Shown: positions 14,346 to 26,600 of the stretch, in pieces
How positions within the stretch are numbered: position 1 is the stretch's first letter
How the letters are laid out: every line of letters begins with the position of its first letter
Assembly (NCBI GenBank): GCA_021209875.1
Contig: JAGYVD010000007.1
Span: forward strand, 3,844,001-3,908,000
Source: Rosellinia necatrix
Lineage: Eukaryota; Ascomycota; Sordariomycetes; Xylariales; Xylariaceae
Length of the DNA: 64,000 nucleotides
Direction of reading: 5' to 3'
The notes under the pieces: model-generated
Database searches by the model: none
Seen by the model: only the letters and a program-made list of their open reading frames with translations
What the model was told of the DNA's origin: nothing
Program-made: the position numbers and the translations under genes

Positions 14346-14930
14346 TTCGAGCGACAGTAGGGCAAGCAGGACTAGAGCCTGTCTTGTCTGGTGGTAATTC
14401 TTTTCGGCAGCTGTGGGTTCCTAGCAGTACCTTCTAACGGGAAATATTGATTACCAGTGACTACCGGAGAAGGGGGAAAGGGGGACTTTGGCTGTGAGCT
14501 GTAGGTCGGTATGTATGGTATTATACACTTGTGAGTCCGAGGGGCAGTCAATGAATGGCATCTTTTTTAATGTGACGACCTGTAGAAGTGGGCTGTAGCG
14601 TCCCCGTTTTTTATTAGTCTTATCTTATCTATAGTCAACTCTAAACCAATTATGGACTAGAGACCATGAGTTCCCGGGGTAGTTTGGCCCCATAATTGTG
14701 CTTGCAGCCTACATACTACCTCAAGAACTTTCTTGAGCTCCCCCCAACATAAAGTCAAATAGGCACCAGGCCCTTCATTGAACCAGCCAACCTCCGCTCG
14801 CAAGAGCTGCGTAGGCCGTCTACATATCATCTCTAATACTAATATTCTATTTTCGCCTCTTTAACCATTGCGAAACGAAACAAACGAAACGGAACAAACG
14901 AAACGAAACGGTACATCTTGCGACGTCACC
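14346..14930. promoter_or_regulatory. Shared DIM1/PRP6 divergent promoter region
   Basis: 585 bp separate the ATG codons of the divergent DIM1 (-) and PRP6 (+) genes, so both promoters must be here. Directly before the PRP6 start is an imperfect CGAAAC/CAAACGAAAC repeat (about 14872-14910), probably in the 5' leader. The PRP6 ATG has a CACCATG context. No specific factor site is claimed. Confidence 0.5.
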
Positions 14931-17834
14931 ATGACGGGCCGACGCGACTTCCTGTCCCAGCCCGCGCCCGAGAACTACGTCGCAGGTCTTGGCCGTGGTG
15001 CTACCGGCTTCACAACGCGCTCGGATTTGGGCCCGGCTCGAGAAGGACCGTCCGAGGATCAGATCAAAGAGGCCCTTGCGAAGCGCGCTGCCCAGCTCGG
15101 CTTCAGTGATGCCGTCGCTGGCAAGAAGAAGGACCCAGCCGCCGAGGAGGAGGATAACGATGAACGCTTTCAAGACCCCGATAATGAAGTCGGCCTATTC
15201 GCCGGCGGGATATACGATAAGGACGATGATGAGGCCGATCGGATATATCGTGAAATAGATGAAAAGATGGACAAGCGGAGAAGAGCAAGAAGGTTAGTAC
15301 CACCCCCCCTCCCACGATCCCCGTCGCCCCTGGCTAGTTCACAGTTCATCCCGGAAGTAGTTGAGCAGATTACCGACGATTGTTATTCGATTAGGGAAGC
15401 TCGTGAGCAAACAGAACGAGAGGAATACGAACGAAAGAACCCCAAGATCTCCCAACAATTCGCCGACCTGAAACGAGGCCTCGAAAGCATCACCGAAGAC
15501 GAATGGGCCGCATTGCCTGAGGTCGGAGATCTCACTGGGAGGAACAAACGAGCGAGACAGGCGAGGCACCAACGCTTCTATGCCGTGCCCGATAGCGTCC
15601 TCGCCGCAGCAAGCAGCGCAGGCGAGCTGGGGACAACGGTAGCCGATGATGGCGTTGCATCCGCCAGTACTTCTAAGAACAGCACGGATGGTACGGTGAC
15701 AGACTTCGCCAAGATTGGACAGGCTAGGGACAAGGTTTTACAGGTTAGGCTTGATCAAGCCTCTCAGAATGGAACCAGCACAGCGTCAGGAAGTGCGACC
15801 AGCGTGGATCCCAAGGGTTATTTAACAAGCCTTGCGAAGTCACAGCTCCCCGATAGCGTTGCCCAGGTTGGCGATATCAACCGAGTCAGAGAATTATTGG
15901 AATCGGTGATCAAGACGAATCCGAACAATGGCCCCGGCTGGATTGCAGCCGCGCGTCTCGAAGAGCTTGCAGGCAAAATTGTAGCAGCACGCAATGTGAT
16001 AGCCCGTGGCTGTGACCATTGTCCGAAAAGCGAGGATGTATGGCTCGAGAACATCCGGCTGAACGACCAACGTAATGCCAGGATCATTGCCGCGAATGCT
16101 ATCAAGAAAAACAACCGTTCGGTGCGGCTATGGGTCGAGGCGATGAAGTTAGAGGACGATGCTCGATCCAAGAAGCGAGTAATACGGCACGCTCTAGATC
16201 ACATCCCCGAATCTGAAGCCCTATGGAAGGAGGCCGTCAACCTTGAAGAAGACCCAGATGATGCGAAATTACTCCTTGCGAAAGCTACTGAACTTATTCC
16301 TCTGTCGGTTGATCTGTGGTTGGCGCTGGCTCGACTCGAAACCCCGGAGAACGCCCAGAAGGTACTCAACAGAGCTCGTAAGCAGTGCCCATCATCCCAC
16401 GAGATTTGGATCGCCGCCGCAAGGTTACAGGAACAACTGGGTCAGGGAGAGAAGGTCAATGTGATGAAACGTGCCGCCCAAGTATTGGTAAAAGAATCAG
16501 CCATGCCAAAGCGGGAGGAATGGGTCACAGAAGCAGAAAAGTGCGAAGAGGAGGGTGCCATAATTACCGGTGGTGCAATTATACGAGAAACTCTCGGTTA
16601 CGGCTTGGACGAGGACGACGATCGCAAGGAGACATGGTTGGAAGACGCACGCGGGAGCATCAACAGAGGGATGTACGAGACGGCGCGGGCCATTTTCGCA
16701 TATACGCTGCGTGTTTTCCCTACTAGCAAAACGGTATGGCTCGCAGCCGCAGACCTCGAGAGGAATTACGGCAAGAGGGAGGACCTCTGGCAAGTACTTG
16801 AGAAGGCAGTCAATGCCGTTCCCCATAGCGAGGTTTTATGGATGATGCTCGCGAAGGAGAAGTGGCAAGCCGGAGAGGTGGATAACGCGCGCCGCGTCCT
16901 TGCCCGAGCCTTCCAGCAAAACCCAAACAACGAGGACATCTGGCTCGCGGCCGTCAAGCTCGAGGCGGAGAACGACCAGACAGAGCAGGCCCGCGGGCTG
17001 CTGAAACAAGCCCGGCAAGAGGCGCCGACGGACCGTGTGTGGATGAAGAGCGTGGCGTTCGAGAGACAGCTCAACAACCTCGACGAGGCCCTGGACCTCG
17101 TGCAACAGGCGCTCAACCTCTTCCCCGCCTACCCCAAACTCTGGATGATGAAAGGCCAGATCTACGAGGACCTGGGCCAGAAGCCGCAGGCGCGCGAGGC
17201 GTACGCGACGGGCGTGAAGGCGGTGCCGGGCTCTGTGCCGCTCTGGCTGCTGTACTCGCGGCTCGAGGAGTCGACAGGCTTGCTGCCCAAGGCGCGGTCG
17301 GTGCTGGACCGGGCACGGCTCGCAGTGCCCAAGTCGCCAGAGCTGTGGTGCGAGTCGGTGCGGCTGGAGCTGCGGGCGGGGGACACGAAGCAGGCGGAGT
17401 CGCTGATGGAGCGGGCGCGGCGGGACGTGCCGAAGAACCGGCAGGGACCGCTCTGGGCGGAGAAGATCTGGCACCTGACGGAGCCAAAGCAGCGGAAGCC
17501 GCGGGCGGTGGAGGCGGTCAAGGAGGCGGAGAACGACCCGGTGCTGCTGGTGGCGGTGGCGCGCATCTTCTGGGGCGAGCGGCGGCTCGACAAGGCGCAG
17601 AACTGGTTCGAGCGCGCGCTCGTGCGCGACTCCGGCCTCGGCGACAGCTGGGCCTGGTACTACAAGTTCCTGGCCGAGCACGGCACCCAGGAGAAGCGGG
17701 ACGAGGTCGTCCGCAAATGCGTCGGCGTCGAGCCCCGCCACGGTGAGGTCTGGCAGCGCGTCGCCAAGGACCCGCGGAACGCTCGCAAGAGCGTCGAGGA
17801 GATCTTGGCTATCGTGGCCGCCGAGGTGCAGTGA
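14931..17834 (+). CDS. prp6: Pre-mRNA splicing factor Prp6/Prp1 (U5 and U4/U6.U5 tri-snRNP)
   Basis: Prp6 bridges U5 and U4/U6 snRNPs in the tri-snRNP. The start at 14931 (CACCATG) gives the family N-terminus TGRRDFLSQPAPENYVAGLG and GATGFTTRSDLGPAREGP (PRP1 N-terminal domain). The open frame runs on through 15293-15394, but these 102 nt have a GTTAGT donor and GATTAG acceptor. Removing them gives KRRRARREAREQTEREEYE, the conserved continuation, so I call a 34-codon intron without stops. The protein is then 933 residues, normal for the family. From about residue 280 on there are many HAT/TPR-like repeats with W..A..LE patterns (WIAAARLEELAG, VWLENIRLN, LWLALARLE, IWIAAARLQEQLG, LWMMLAKEKW). 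GC content and codon bias rise towards the 3' end. Frames on the opposite strand here are shadows. Confidence 0.94.
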   Translation: MTGRRDFLSQPAPENYVAGLGRGATGFTTRSDLGPAREGPSEDQIKEALAKRAAQLGFSDAVAGKKKDPAAEEEDNDERFQDPDNEVGLFAGGIYDKDDDEADRIYREIDEKMDKRRRARRLVPPPLPRSPSPLASSQFIPEVVEQITDDCYSIREAREQTEREEYERKNPKISQQFADLKRGLESITEDEWAALPEVGDLTGRNKRARQARHQRFYAVPDSVLAAASSAGELGTTVADDGVASASTSKNSTDGTVTDFAKIGQARDKVLQVRLDQASQNGTSTASGSATSVDPKGYLTSLAKSQLPDSVAQVGDINRVRELLESVIKTNPNNGPGWIAAARLEELAGKIVAARNVIARGCDHCPKSEDVWLENIRLNDQRNARIIAANAIKKNNRSVRLWVEAMKLEDDARSKKRVIRHALDHIPESEALWKEAVNLEEDPDDAKLLLAKATELIPLSVDLWLALARLETPENAQKVLNRARKQCPSSHEIWIAAARLQEQLGQGEKVNVMKRAAQVLVKESAMPKREEWVTEAEKCEEEGAIITGGAIIRETLGYGLDEDDDRKETWLEDARGSINRGMYETARAIFAYTLRVFPTSKTVWLAAADLERNYGKREDLWQVLEKAVNAVPHSEVLWMMLAKEKWQAGEVDNARRVLARAFQQNPNNEDIWLAAVKLEAENDQTEQARGLLKQARQEAPTDRVWMKSVAFERQLNNLDEALDLVQQALNLFPAYPKLWMMKGQIYEDLGQKPQAREAYATGVKAVPGSVPLWLLYSRLEESTGLLPKARSVLDRARLAVPKSPELWCESVRLELRAGDTKQAESLMERARRDVPKNRQGPLWAEKIWHLTEPKQRKPRAVEAVKEAENDPVLLVAVARIFWGERRLDKAQNWFERALVRDSGLGDSWAWYYKFLAEHGTQEKRDEVVRKCVGVEPRHGEVWQRVAKDPRNARKSVEEILAIVAAEVQ

Positions 17835-19343
17835 TCCCTATCTATCGGGAGACCCGGCCGACCCGTCCGTGTCTTTTAATTTCCTCGGGTTTGGGTGGGC
17901 GGAATGAATCAAATCGGTATCGCGGAGTTCGGGCGGTTCACGCGCGCTTTGCCTGTTTGCGCTTTGTGATAGAAATTGTGTGTAGAGACATCCATGTCGT
18001 GTCGTGTCGTGTCGTGTCGTGTCGTATTGTCTTGACATTCAGATTCGCGGGTACTCATTTCTCCCCTGTTTTCACGACCATGGTTTTTTTTTTACAAAGG
18101 AGTTGGTTTCGTCGGCGTCATCAAGACGGATGAGGATAAATGAAATAAAATAAAACTACAGATAACTAACCAACCAACCAACAACCATTCCTGTCGATCC
18201 ATCTATTCAACCAATCCCGCTATATTGTCTCTTAATAAACGGGGGTTGGGAGCGGTAAAAAAAATTTAAATTTTAATCGATCGTTTTTCTATTTCACTTT
18301 GTCTTCTGCCATGGAGATAGGTAGCACCATACATACGGAGATGGGTGGGCCTATTCATCCCGTTATGATCTCGGCGATAATCTCGTAGTCATCCCAGAAA
18401 TTTGCGGGTTTCATTGGTAAGGAGGGAGGTTTTTAAAACCTGTAGCCACCGCCTCGCCGCAAAATACGGCAGACTAAAAACTCACTAACACCAGCAGACG
18501 CAAAACACTCAGTGGTTGGCAATAGGTAGTTGATTAACATAGATCGATGCTACAATAAATAGTAGGCAAGATATTATGTATTCCGTCCATCCCGCCATCA
18601 TCCCCCCCACCCTTCAATATTCCGTTTGTCTGCTATCAAGGCAAGCAAGGCTGAGCAATCGCACCGTCTAACCAAGTTAATACAAGTCTAGTCCGGCTTT
18701 GCAAAGGTAATCAGAATGCGGCAAAGTATTACCCATTCTCCTTGCCCCAAAGTCTCTGTTTTGCTTTGTGTTGAACCTCTTGTCTTTTCTCATCAAGGCA
18801 TTTGTTTTCATTACAAATACAGAATTTTCCGTCTCTGCTTGGGTATCTGGTTTCATGGGGCATTCGCCAGCACTTGCCTCTAAATGACGAAATTCCCATT
18901 CTGTAATGACAAAAAAAAGCAAACTCTCTTTATTTCACACACACCCAATCTTCTGCAGAAGAATGGGAAGCCAAAACAAATGGAGAAAAAAAAATACCAG
19001 CAACGGATGCCAGAGGCGCTGCGGAGTTCACTCCGTATAGGCGTATGCGTCTTTTGTATGTCCATCCGATGCTGTTGCAGTGAAGCTCGCATGATGTAAA
19101 ACGCCGTGGCTATGTACGTATCTTGAGTCGTTAGAACCGTTCTTTTTTCGCCCTCGAAAAATATCGCAAAGTTAAAAGCAAATAAATAAGCAAGCCCAAC
19201 AGGTCTACGGCAGGCCGGCAAAAGCTCGGCCACCGAGGAGCTCACGAGGGAAAGTCGGACCCAACGCCAGAAGCTCCGATGATGCAGTATCATGCTCGCT
19301 AATATACAGAATCATATCAAATGTACAAAGGAAAGGGTGTGGG
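17835..19343. other. Convergent intergenic region between PRP6 and VAC7
   Basis: No supportable gene. It holds the 3' regions of both flanking genes. A GTGTC pentanucleotide repeat occurs at about 17995-18024, and AT-rich stretches occur at about 18130-18290. The short frames at 18677-19293 (-) show no family features. Confidence 0.6.
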
Positions 19344-22130
19344 CTAGGCTGCCCAAGCGGTGGGTTTACCAGAGATCGTTATCTCTGGTTTGCTGGGATG
19401 TAGTGCTGGGTCGTTGGCGGCATTTGGCTTGACAATAGTCTTGCCCGAGATCGACACCTTGCGCACCTTTTGGCTAAGAGGAAGGGTATACTTGAGCACA
19501 CCTCTGATAACCAAGGTGAATTCGTCCGAAATGATGCGTTCCCATCGCTCTGTACCGCTCTCCGTGGTATTACCGGGGTGGGCAAGTCGTAACTCACCAG
19601 ACGAAGTTGTAGACCCGCTTTGGAAAAAGGAACCTTCGTATGTTAAGGGACTAATGAAGGTGTGGACGTTCCCTAGCCTCATATTAGGCGAGGTGTTATC
19701 GTCGGGATCAGTGACCTCGGGTGGGTCGTCTTTTGGGTCATCGAGTATGGTGAAGTCGTCCCCGTGAGGATGACGCCACCATTCCGAGTCGTTACCGGCA
19801 TGTGGTGACTTAGCAAAGACCTCGATATCCGCCGAATCAACCATCACCACGACAACATTGGGGTTGTGCGCTTGCACAGTAAGATCGAATAGGAGTTCCT
19901 GTTCGCTGGCAAGGACGTTGCCAATCTTCAAGAGTGAAACGTCGGTAAGTGGTTGCGATGTTGCAAATATGAAGCCAATGCCGCCAGTGATGACGAGCAA
20001 TAACATAACCGTCAGTACAAGACAGCTCGCAAACCGGTTTAGAAACGACTGGTTCTGGTAATATGTTTGCGACTCGAGGTTTCGCGATGACACATCTCGT
20101 CGATTCCGGTTAGACCGGGTAGTGCGCACTGTACCTGTTGGTAGAAGAGGTGTTTGTTCATCGTCTGCACCTGGCGTCCCATCGTCCATGTCATAAGTAT
20201 TGGACATGGAGAGTTGTCGCTTGCCGCCCGATAGCCAGCCGCGGTTAGGATTGAATCGAGGGCTAGGTGGGTTAGATGACTGTCTAGCATTATTGCCAGA
20301 AAATTTAGGTCGAGATGCGTTGGGAAAGGGGGATTCATTATCAAAGAGCGAAAGGTGATTATTGACATTTCTTGCCCAACGGCCGTGATGATGGTGGTGG
20401 CGCGCCGGCCCCCTCGCCGAGCCAGCGTTGCTCCGGCCGACGCCCCTTCCATCGTCGTCGCCTTGGAGGCTCTCGTTTCCGTTCCCGTTATAAGTATTGA
20501 CGAACTTCATGCTCTTCTTGACATGCACGTTATTGGGTCCGCTATCGAGGACCGCATGAATAGACCGCAGACCATTCCGGTCCACCTGACTGGCCATAGA
20601 TGCTACGCTTGGGGTGCGCGAATGGAAGCGACGAGGGCGTTCGGCATCTGGCGGATTCGAATCGTACACGAATGTTTCATCGGAGTCGGAAGAGTTCGCC
20701 TCTTCGACTGCACTAGCCACTTTGGCTTCAAAGATATCTGCCTTCGATGATGCTGGACGAGGGCCGCGAGTTAGCAAATTCATCACATGGTAAGTTAGAT
20801 CGGTTATGCTATATGTCCGTGTCGGTGCGGGCCGCTTGGCCCACTGTCTAGGACTAAACATCGCTTCGTCATCCCACGATCCTTGACCGAGGAATTTCGG
20901 CGGCGAATATGAGGGGATCGATCTGGCCGAACAACTATGTCGCAGCCCTCGCGTTGGAATCAAATGGCGTTGCTCACCATTACCGGAGGCAACTGAAGTA
21001 GCTTTCCGAGTATGCTTCTTCTTTTCCTTCTTAGGCTTGATGGTCTCTGTGCTTGGCCGAGTTCTGAGACTCCCGTTCACTCTCTGACCACCTACGTTGG
21101 GGATCAAAGACAATTGTGGCATATCTTTAACTTCTTCGGTCTCAACAGTCATGTTCCTAGAAGAGCTTTCACCTGACGCCTGGGCCCTACCACTAAACCT
21201 GAGAGTCGAACTAGACTGCCTACTACTCAGAGGCGGCGGGGCTACAGAGCTAGATCGCCTGGTACTCGTCCTAACACTGCCGCTATCGCTCCCGCTCTCG
21301 CTATTTGTCGTAGCCTGGCTCGAATTGACGCTGTTGTATGTGACGTCAAAATTGCTAGTCCGTCTCGACCTCTGTGACGAAGCCGTCTCTTCGAGTTTCT
21401 TGATTGCGGCATCTAACCCTGGCCGTGGCGTGTTGGGCTGGCTGACCTCCTGGACAGTCTCAAGAGTTGATTGCCCATTGCTCGGCCCACGTGCTGGTGT
21501 CCTGGTACCCGAGGACGAATGAGACTCTTCAGCATCCATGTCTGAAGCAGACTGCGAGTTCGGCTCCGCATGTGGCGAGGGAGTGGCTCGCTGTACCTGG
21601 ACGACGGGAAATTCTGAATCACTTCTGCGGGCTGCCGAGGCAATCGTCGGTCTGCCAAAATTAGGTGGAGGGGATTTGAGTCGCGGCGAAATGGGCCACC
21701 GAGGTGCGTCTTTGGAGATCTCGTGAGTCACGGACGAGGGCTTTTGCGGGATTGGTGCCCGCAGAACAGTGTCAGCACCACAAGGGGGGTTCAAGTTGGG
21801 GACAGTGGTGGCGGAGAGCTGTCGTGGGGTCGCGGTGGACATAGGGATGTTTGATCTTGTCCTCGACGGACTGGGGTCGTGGGCACTGTTCTTGCGTGAC
21901 TGCACCGGCGACATGGATGGACGGCTCGTTCTTCCAGTTGGTTTGGTTGTTCTTGTGGGCGATACGTCTCTCGACTCGGCAGGCGAGCCCGTCAGAGACG
22001 TCGAAGCCGACGTCCACCTAGAGGGTTGCGTATCGAGATTCGCGCTCGATGGCACCGATGTGTCGTTATCGGCCGAGTTCACGCTGGCAACGCTGGCTCC
22101 CAGACCAGGGGTGGTACCGGCATTCGCCAT
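19344..22130 (-). CDS. vac7: Vacuolar segregation protein 7 (Vac7) family
   Basis: A single 928-residue frame. About 690 N-terminal residues are Ser/Pro/Arg-rich and disordered, with islands such as PIQKPSSVTHEISKD and RKATSVASGNGEQRHL. One transmembrane segment follows at about residues 695-720 (FASCLVLTVMLLLVITGG), then a conserved luminal domain starting ATSQPLTDVSLLKIGNVLAS and EQELLFDLTVQAHNPN, ending in a strand-rich region with ISGKTIV. This long cytosolic tail, single helix and LEA-like luminal domain are diagnostic of Vac7, which activates the PtdIns3P 5-kinase Fab1 in the Fab1-Vac14-Fig4 complex on the vacuole and controls vacuole size and PI(3,5)P2. Length is within the fungal range. 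No intron is needed. The ATG at 22130 is the first in frame. Confidence 0.9.
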   Translation of the reverse strand: MANAGTTPGLGASVASVNSADNDTSVPSSANLDTQPSRWTSASTSLTGSPAESRDVSPTRTTKPTGRTSRPSMSPVQSRKNSAHDPSPSRTRSNIPMSTATPRQLSATTVPNLNPPCGADTVLRAPIPQKPSSVTHEISKDAPRWPISPRLKSPPPNFGRPTIASAARRSDSEFPVVQVQRATPSPHAEPNSQSASDMDAEESHSSSGTRTPARGPSNGQSTLETVQEVSQPNTPRPGLDAAIKKLEETASSQRSRRTSNFDVTYNSVNSSQATTNSESGSDSGSVRTSTRRSSSVAPPPLSSRQSSSTLRFSGRAQASGESSSRNMTVETEEVKDMPQLSLIPNVGGQRVNGSLRTRPSTETIKPKKEKKKHTRKATSVASGNGEQRHLIPTRGLRHSCSARSIPSYSPPKFLGQGSWDDEAMFSPRQWAKRPAPTRTYSITDLTYHVMNLLTRGPRPASSKADIFEAKVASAVEEANSSDSDETFVYDSNPPDAERPRRFHSRTPSVASMASQVDRNGLRSIHAVLDSGPNNVHVKKSMKFVNTYNGNGNESLQGDDDGRGVGRSNAGSARGPARHHHHHGRWARNVNNHLSLFDNESPFPNASRPKFSGNNARQSSNPPSPRFNPNRGWLSGGKRQLSMSNTYDMDDGTPGADDEQTPLLPTGTVRTTRSNRNRRDVSSRNLESQTYYQNQSFLNRFASCLVLTVMLLLVITGGIGFIFATSQPLTDVSLLKIGNVLASEQELLFDLTVQAHNPNVVVVMVDSADIEVFAKSPHAGNDSEWWRHPHGDDFTILDDPKDDPPEVTDPDDNTSPNMRLGNVHTFISPLTYEGSFFQSGSTTSSGELRLAHPGNTTESGTERWERIISDEFTLVIRGVLKYTLPLSQKVRKVSISGKTIVKPNAANDPALHPSKPEITISGKPTAWAA

Positions 22131-23615
22131 TGGGTCTGACTGGTCAGGTATTGCTCTGGAAGTTGGTGATCGTTCGTGGGGGGTTGTGCGAGGAACAGGA
22201 CCACGTCTTCAGGTAGCTTCACGCCACCCATCCGAGAATCGAGATTAACACGATAAAAGTAGCCGGTGTATTCCCATCAGCAACGACCATCGTAGTACGG
22301 GCGCTGTGACAAAGCGGTCATGCAACTCGAGGAGGAAATCAAACAAGGCCGACTAAACAACTGCGGAAGAGGGTTGTGGATGTCCAGGATGTCCAGGCTA
22401 TCCAGGTTGCGTGTGTGTGTATGTGTGTGTGTGTGTGTGTGTGTGTCAGGGGAGAGAGATAGAGAGAGGGAAAGAGATAGAGAGACTCGTCTTCGTCTTC
22501 GTCTTCGTCGTCGTCGTCGTCGTCACTGCTCGTTGCTGCGCTCCGCCCCCAGACCCGTTGTTGACTTGTTCGTCGGTACGTTCCAGGGTCTGTCGACTGT
22601 AAATGTGCACAGAGGGATATCACCAGGTGTCATTCGGGGGGTGGACGGTTGGCTGTGTCTGGCCGCGCTGTTTCTGCAGCGGGAGGTGTCTTTGCAGGCG
22701 AGACTGGTCGCGAGAGACACAACGAGCACCGGTTGAATGACACAATAGGTCGCAGTGGTCGGCCGTGACGGTGGGGGGGGGATGCAATGTAGCGTGGCAC
22801 AGGCTGGCAAAAACAGGTGTTTGAGTGGTCGGTAATGGTAGGGCCAGCCGAGTGTCGTCCAGGACCGAGAGAATTGCTGTCGAGGCGAGGTGGGATGGGG
22901 ATGGGAGATCAAGATCCAAGGAGTCAGTCGTGCGTGTGTGCGGGCTGTTGTATCGTATTATGCACAGGGCGTGTTTTCTGTTTTCTCGAAGGTCTAAAAG
23001 GTTGGAGGACGACGGGAATGGCGTGGACGAGAGCACCCAGAGCTACCTTAGTACCTATCGGTATGCAGGTAGGTAGGTTACTCTGGAAGTACTGTACCTG
23101 GTACCTACCACACCCAGCCCGGTCAGTTGTGGTGTACGTAGTATGTATTTCGGGAAAACAGGGACAACAGGACGAGACAAGACAGGGCCGTCAGCGTCGT
23201 GCTCTGCCGTGGATGGCACCGTACTGGATTATTCTTAGCTCCTGGCGGTGTCACCGCCAAAATAGGCAAAGCTTTGTTGTCAATATCGAGAAAAAGCCTC
23301 GATTTATTACTTGTTATAGTATAGCGTCAATAGAGAGAGATGTGTGTGACGAGTGTGGCAGAAGCCAGAAACCGGAATTCGGGGGAGGGCGGAGTGGAGT
23401 GAATAATTCTCTACAGTACCTACCTAGGCATTTAGGTACCTACCTACTTATCCACGGGTATGTAGTACACTAAGAGTGGTACCTGTAATCCCGTGCAGAG
23501 GTACCTACCTTAGGTGCTCACCTACCTAGAACAAGCGAGCTACACAACAGCACTGAGCGACACCCGCGGACCCAAGCTTCCACACAAACAACAACACACA
23601 CATACACACACACAT

Positions 23616-23658
<43 letters not shown>

Positions 23659-26600
23659 TGAGGTATATTACATTCTTCTACTTAACTGCCATATTAGGAC
23701 TAGCCCCCTTCCTACCATCACCGTCTTCTCGGGGCACCAACTTTGGCTACTTAGGCAGGTACGCACCTCTCGGCTCACAGCTCCAGCCAGGCAAGGTACC
23801 CACCCAGGTAAGTCAACCAGGCATATTTTTCCTTTCTCGGTGGGTGGACCCAAGCTGCCTCGCCCAGCAGTTGTCTCAGCTAGGTACCCCATCGCCACTA
23901 GGTATGGTAGATGGCCCGGCCGCCAGAATCGAAGGTTGAATGCTATTACCGGTTACCTACCTACCTAGGTACTCATCCCTATCGATCTAGGTATGTGGTG
24001 GTGTTGTGACGACAAGAGATTACACGCTAAATGAAGGAGAGGTCAGAGGATTGACTTGCCCTATTTGTTAAGATCAGTACCACACCACGTCCGGCCGTGT
24101 TGGGGCAGCAAATTTTCAGTCAATTTCATGATGATGAGCTGGCTTGTCGGATGCAGCCTAGCCCGTGGTGTTGAAACCCATTTCGACGGTGACGTACTTG
24201 ATTGGCCTGGCCCTCCTTGCCTTGCGGTGGAGTGACATCAGCCACAACCCCCTCGGGCTCAACGTTTTCCATTGGGATCCAGGTGTCTCTCTTCCGTCAC
24301 ATTTGCACAGTCATAAATCTGACACGGTAGGTAGCAACATCTCTCTCCCTCCAGAGGCTTCTCCGAAGTCCCGGAGCCTTCGACAGTCAGATCCGTCGTC
24401 TGTCTGTCGTCTGTCCGCCGCCCGTCCGTCGGTATTCCCCCGGCCTTACTCCAGCAAAGTGCTTGGCTCGATACTATGTCATACCGTAACAGAGCTGGGG
24501 AGAGGCTTCTAGGACCGCCTTCACGATCCCAGTAGCGTATTTACTATCCAGCACTCCACAGATACAGGAATAAGTGATGTTGTCATATATGGGGAAAGAT
24601 CTTGATCGTCCATGCACGATGGTCGACAGTTACGAACCAGTAACATTGCAACTAGCAAGGAGCTAGAAGCACCCCAGAAGCAATCAAGTCATTTACGTAG
24701 TAGGTAATTCTCCAAGTTGAATACCATTTAGGTCGATCCTCGCCTTAGTCCGCCTAGATTGTGTGGGCCGCCTGCCGCACCGTTGGTACATACGTGTATG
24801 TAATCTGTACCATACATTTACACTGATCGTTGATGAGGTTCCGATTTTAAATACCGACCGCATTTCATATCTAAATCGTTGTGCCCACGAAATGAAGAAG
24901 GGGGCCTTTTCAAACCCGAAAATCGGCAACTTTGAATATTCGGACCAGGCAGACCATGAGCCGGATGTATTCCGGAGGACATCGACGTTTGCGTCTCACT
25001 ACGACATTTTTGGAACCAGTATTACTATACCAGTAACACCCACTAAGGCGATTCCTTATATTATCCTCGATTATGACAATCGCCAAATCTTTCACTCTCC
25101 CAATTCTTTGAAAGAAGCCACCACCTTCACCAGCCCACTGTCCTGGAAACAGTATCAAATACCTATGAACTACCTACCTAGGTAGGTAGCCAGTGGACGA
25201 ACATATTGTCACCACCCAATATCCTCGAGGGAGGCGAGTGGTGCCTTACGCTATGAACTACTGTTAGCCTCCAGATTAAAAAGGTACCTTTTATCCTAGA
25301 TTCGCCAGGCTAATTTGGCGGCTGTTGTATGCCCATGTACATAGTTGGCAGCGTACCAAGCCGTACCCAACACAAGGGAGGTAAGGTATCTAAATAGTAA
25401 ACTTTGCTTAGAGTGTACATAATTATGTACATGGCATATTGCTCCACACTTTTAGTTCCAGGTACATACGTGGACAACGTTCCCACGTTTTCCACCACTG
25501 TCAGAGCGCCACCTGCTCACCACTCTATCCAGCTCTCTAATTTCAATTCACCAACATCTGATAACTACACATAGTTGCACACAAAAAAATTTTCTATAAA
25601 TAAATTTCAAAACTGTAGCCAAATACCGACCCAAGATAGAAATACAGTTATTACTAGGCTTACAAAAGAAGAAAAAAGGTACCGATCAAGAGACTACCTT
25701 AGGTACTACGGCAGAGTTGAGAGCTACCTATTTAGGTTGATTTAGGTTGCACCTAATCAGGGGCAGTGACAGAAAACGGGGAAAGAGACTCAGCAAAGTA
25801 CTGTATGGGAGGAGAGACGGCCCGCACCATCAACAGCACAGTTTTGTCCGGGGCGATCCGACAGAAAGCCATTCCCCAAGAACACGGAAAGTCCTCAAAC
25901 ATGGTCAAACGCCGGGCCCCTTTTGAATTTTCATTCACGACCGACCCCCCTTCCTAGACAATCGGGACAAATTTATTGAGAGAGATAATAATAAAAAATA
26001 ATAAAAAATAAAAAGGACTTGCGGCCAATGTACCTGCTACACCATATGAGATAAACCCCGCGCTCGCTACTTCCATAGCACGATATTATATTTCTTTTGG
26101 GGGGGCGTCTTTCTCAGGAACGTATTTCTACTGGCGGCAGACAGAGAGAGGCATAAAAAAATCAGCCGATGGATAAGCGAGACGATTCCAGCTCTCGCCA
26201 ACAGCCTTACCCGAATATTCCCCCCCATCCCTCCCCCCATCCCTCCCCCCTTCCCACCCTCTCCGTCCTCCTCACCCAGCCTACACTCCCCAGTTGGTTT
26301 ACCGACAGCCTTCGGTCTACAGCCTACCAGGACATGCACGTCTCTGACCCCGGCAGATCTTGGACCTCTCAGCGATCGACATGTGGACAAGCGAAGCCAC
26401 GCGCGCGCGATTAACAGCTGCTGCCAGGCTCCTCGTCGCTCGCTCCCCTCCCACTACACACTACCCAATAACAACAGCCATCCTAATGATAATCCAATGT
26501 CACCCTCAACTACCTATTTCGTCGTCACCCTCCCGCGCACCGACTACGTGGTCGTCCGAAAGAGGACAATCCCTCCCCCCAGGCTACCATACTATGCTTT

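Noticed and set aside
16836..17741. 301-codon antisense frame within PRP6
   Set aside because: The GC-rich third positions of the PRP6 3' half create long antisense frames; the product has no family features.
24763..25185. 140-codon frame on the plus strand
   Set aside because: Ends in an ACCT repeat (NYLPR) and has no recognisable motif; insufficient support for a gene.
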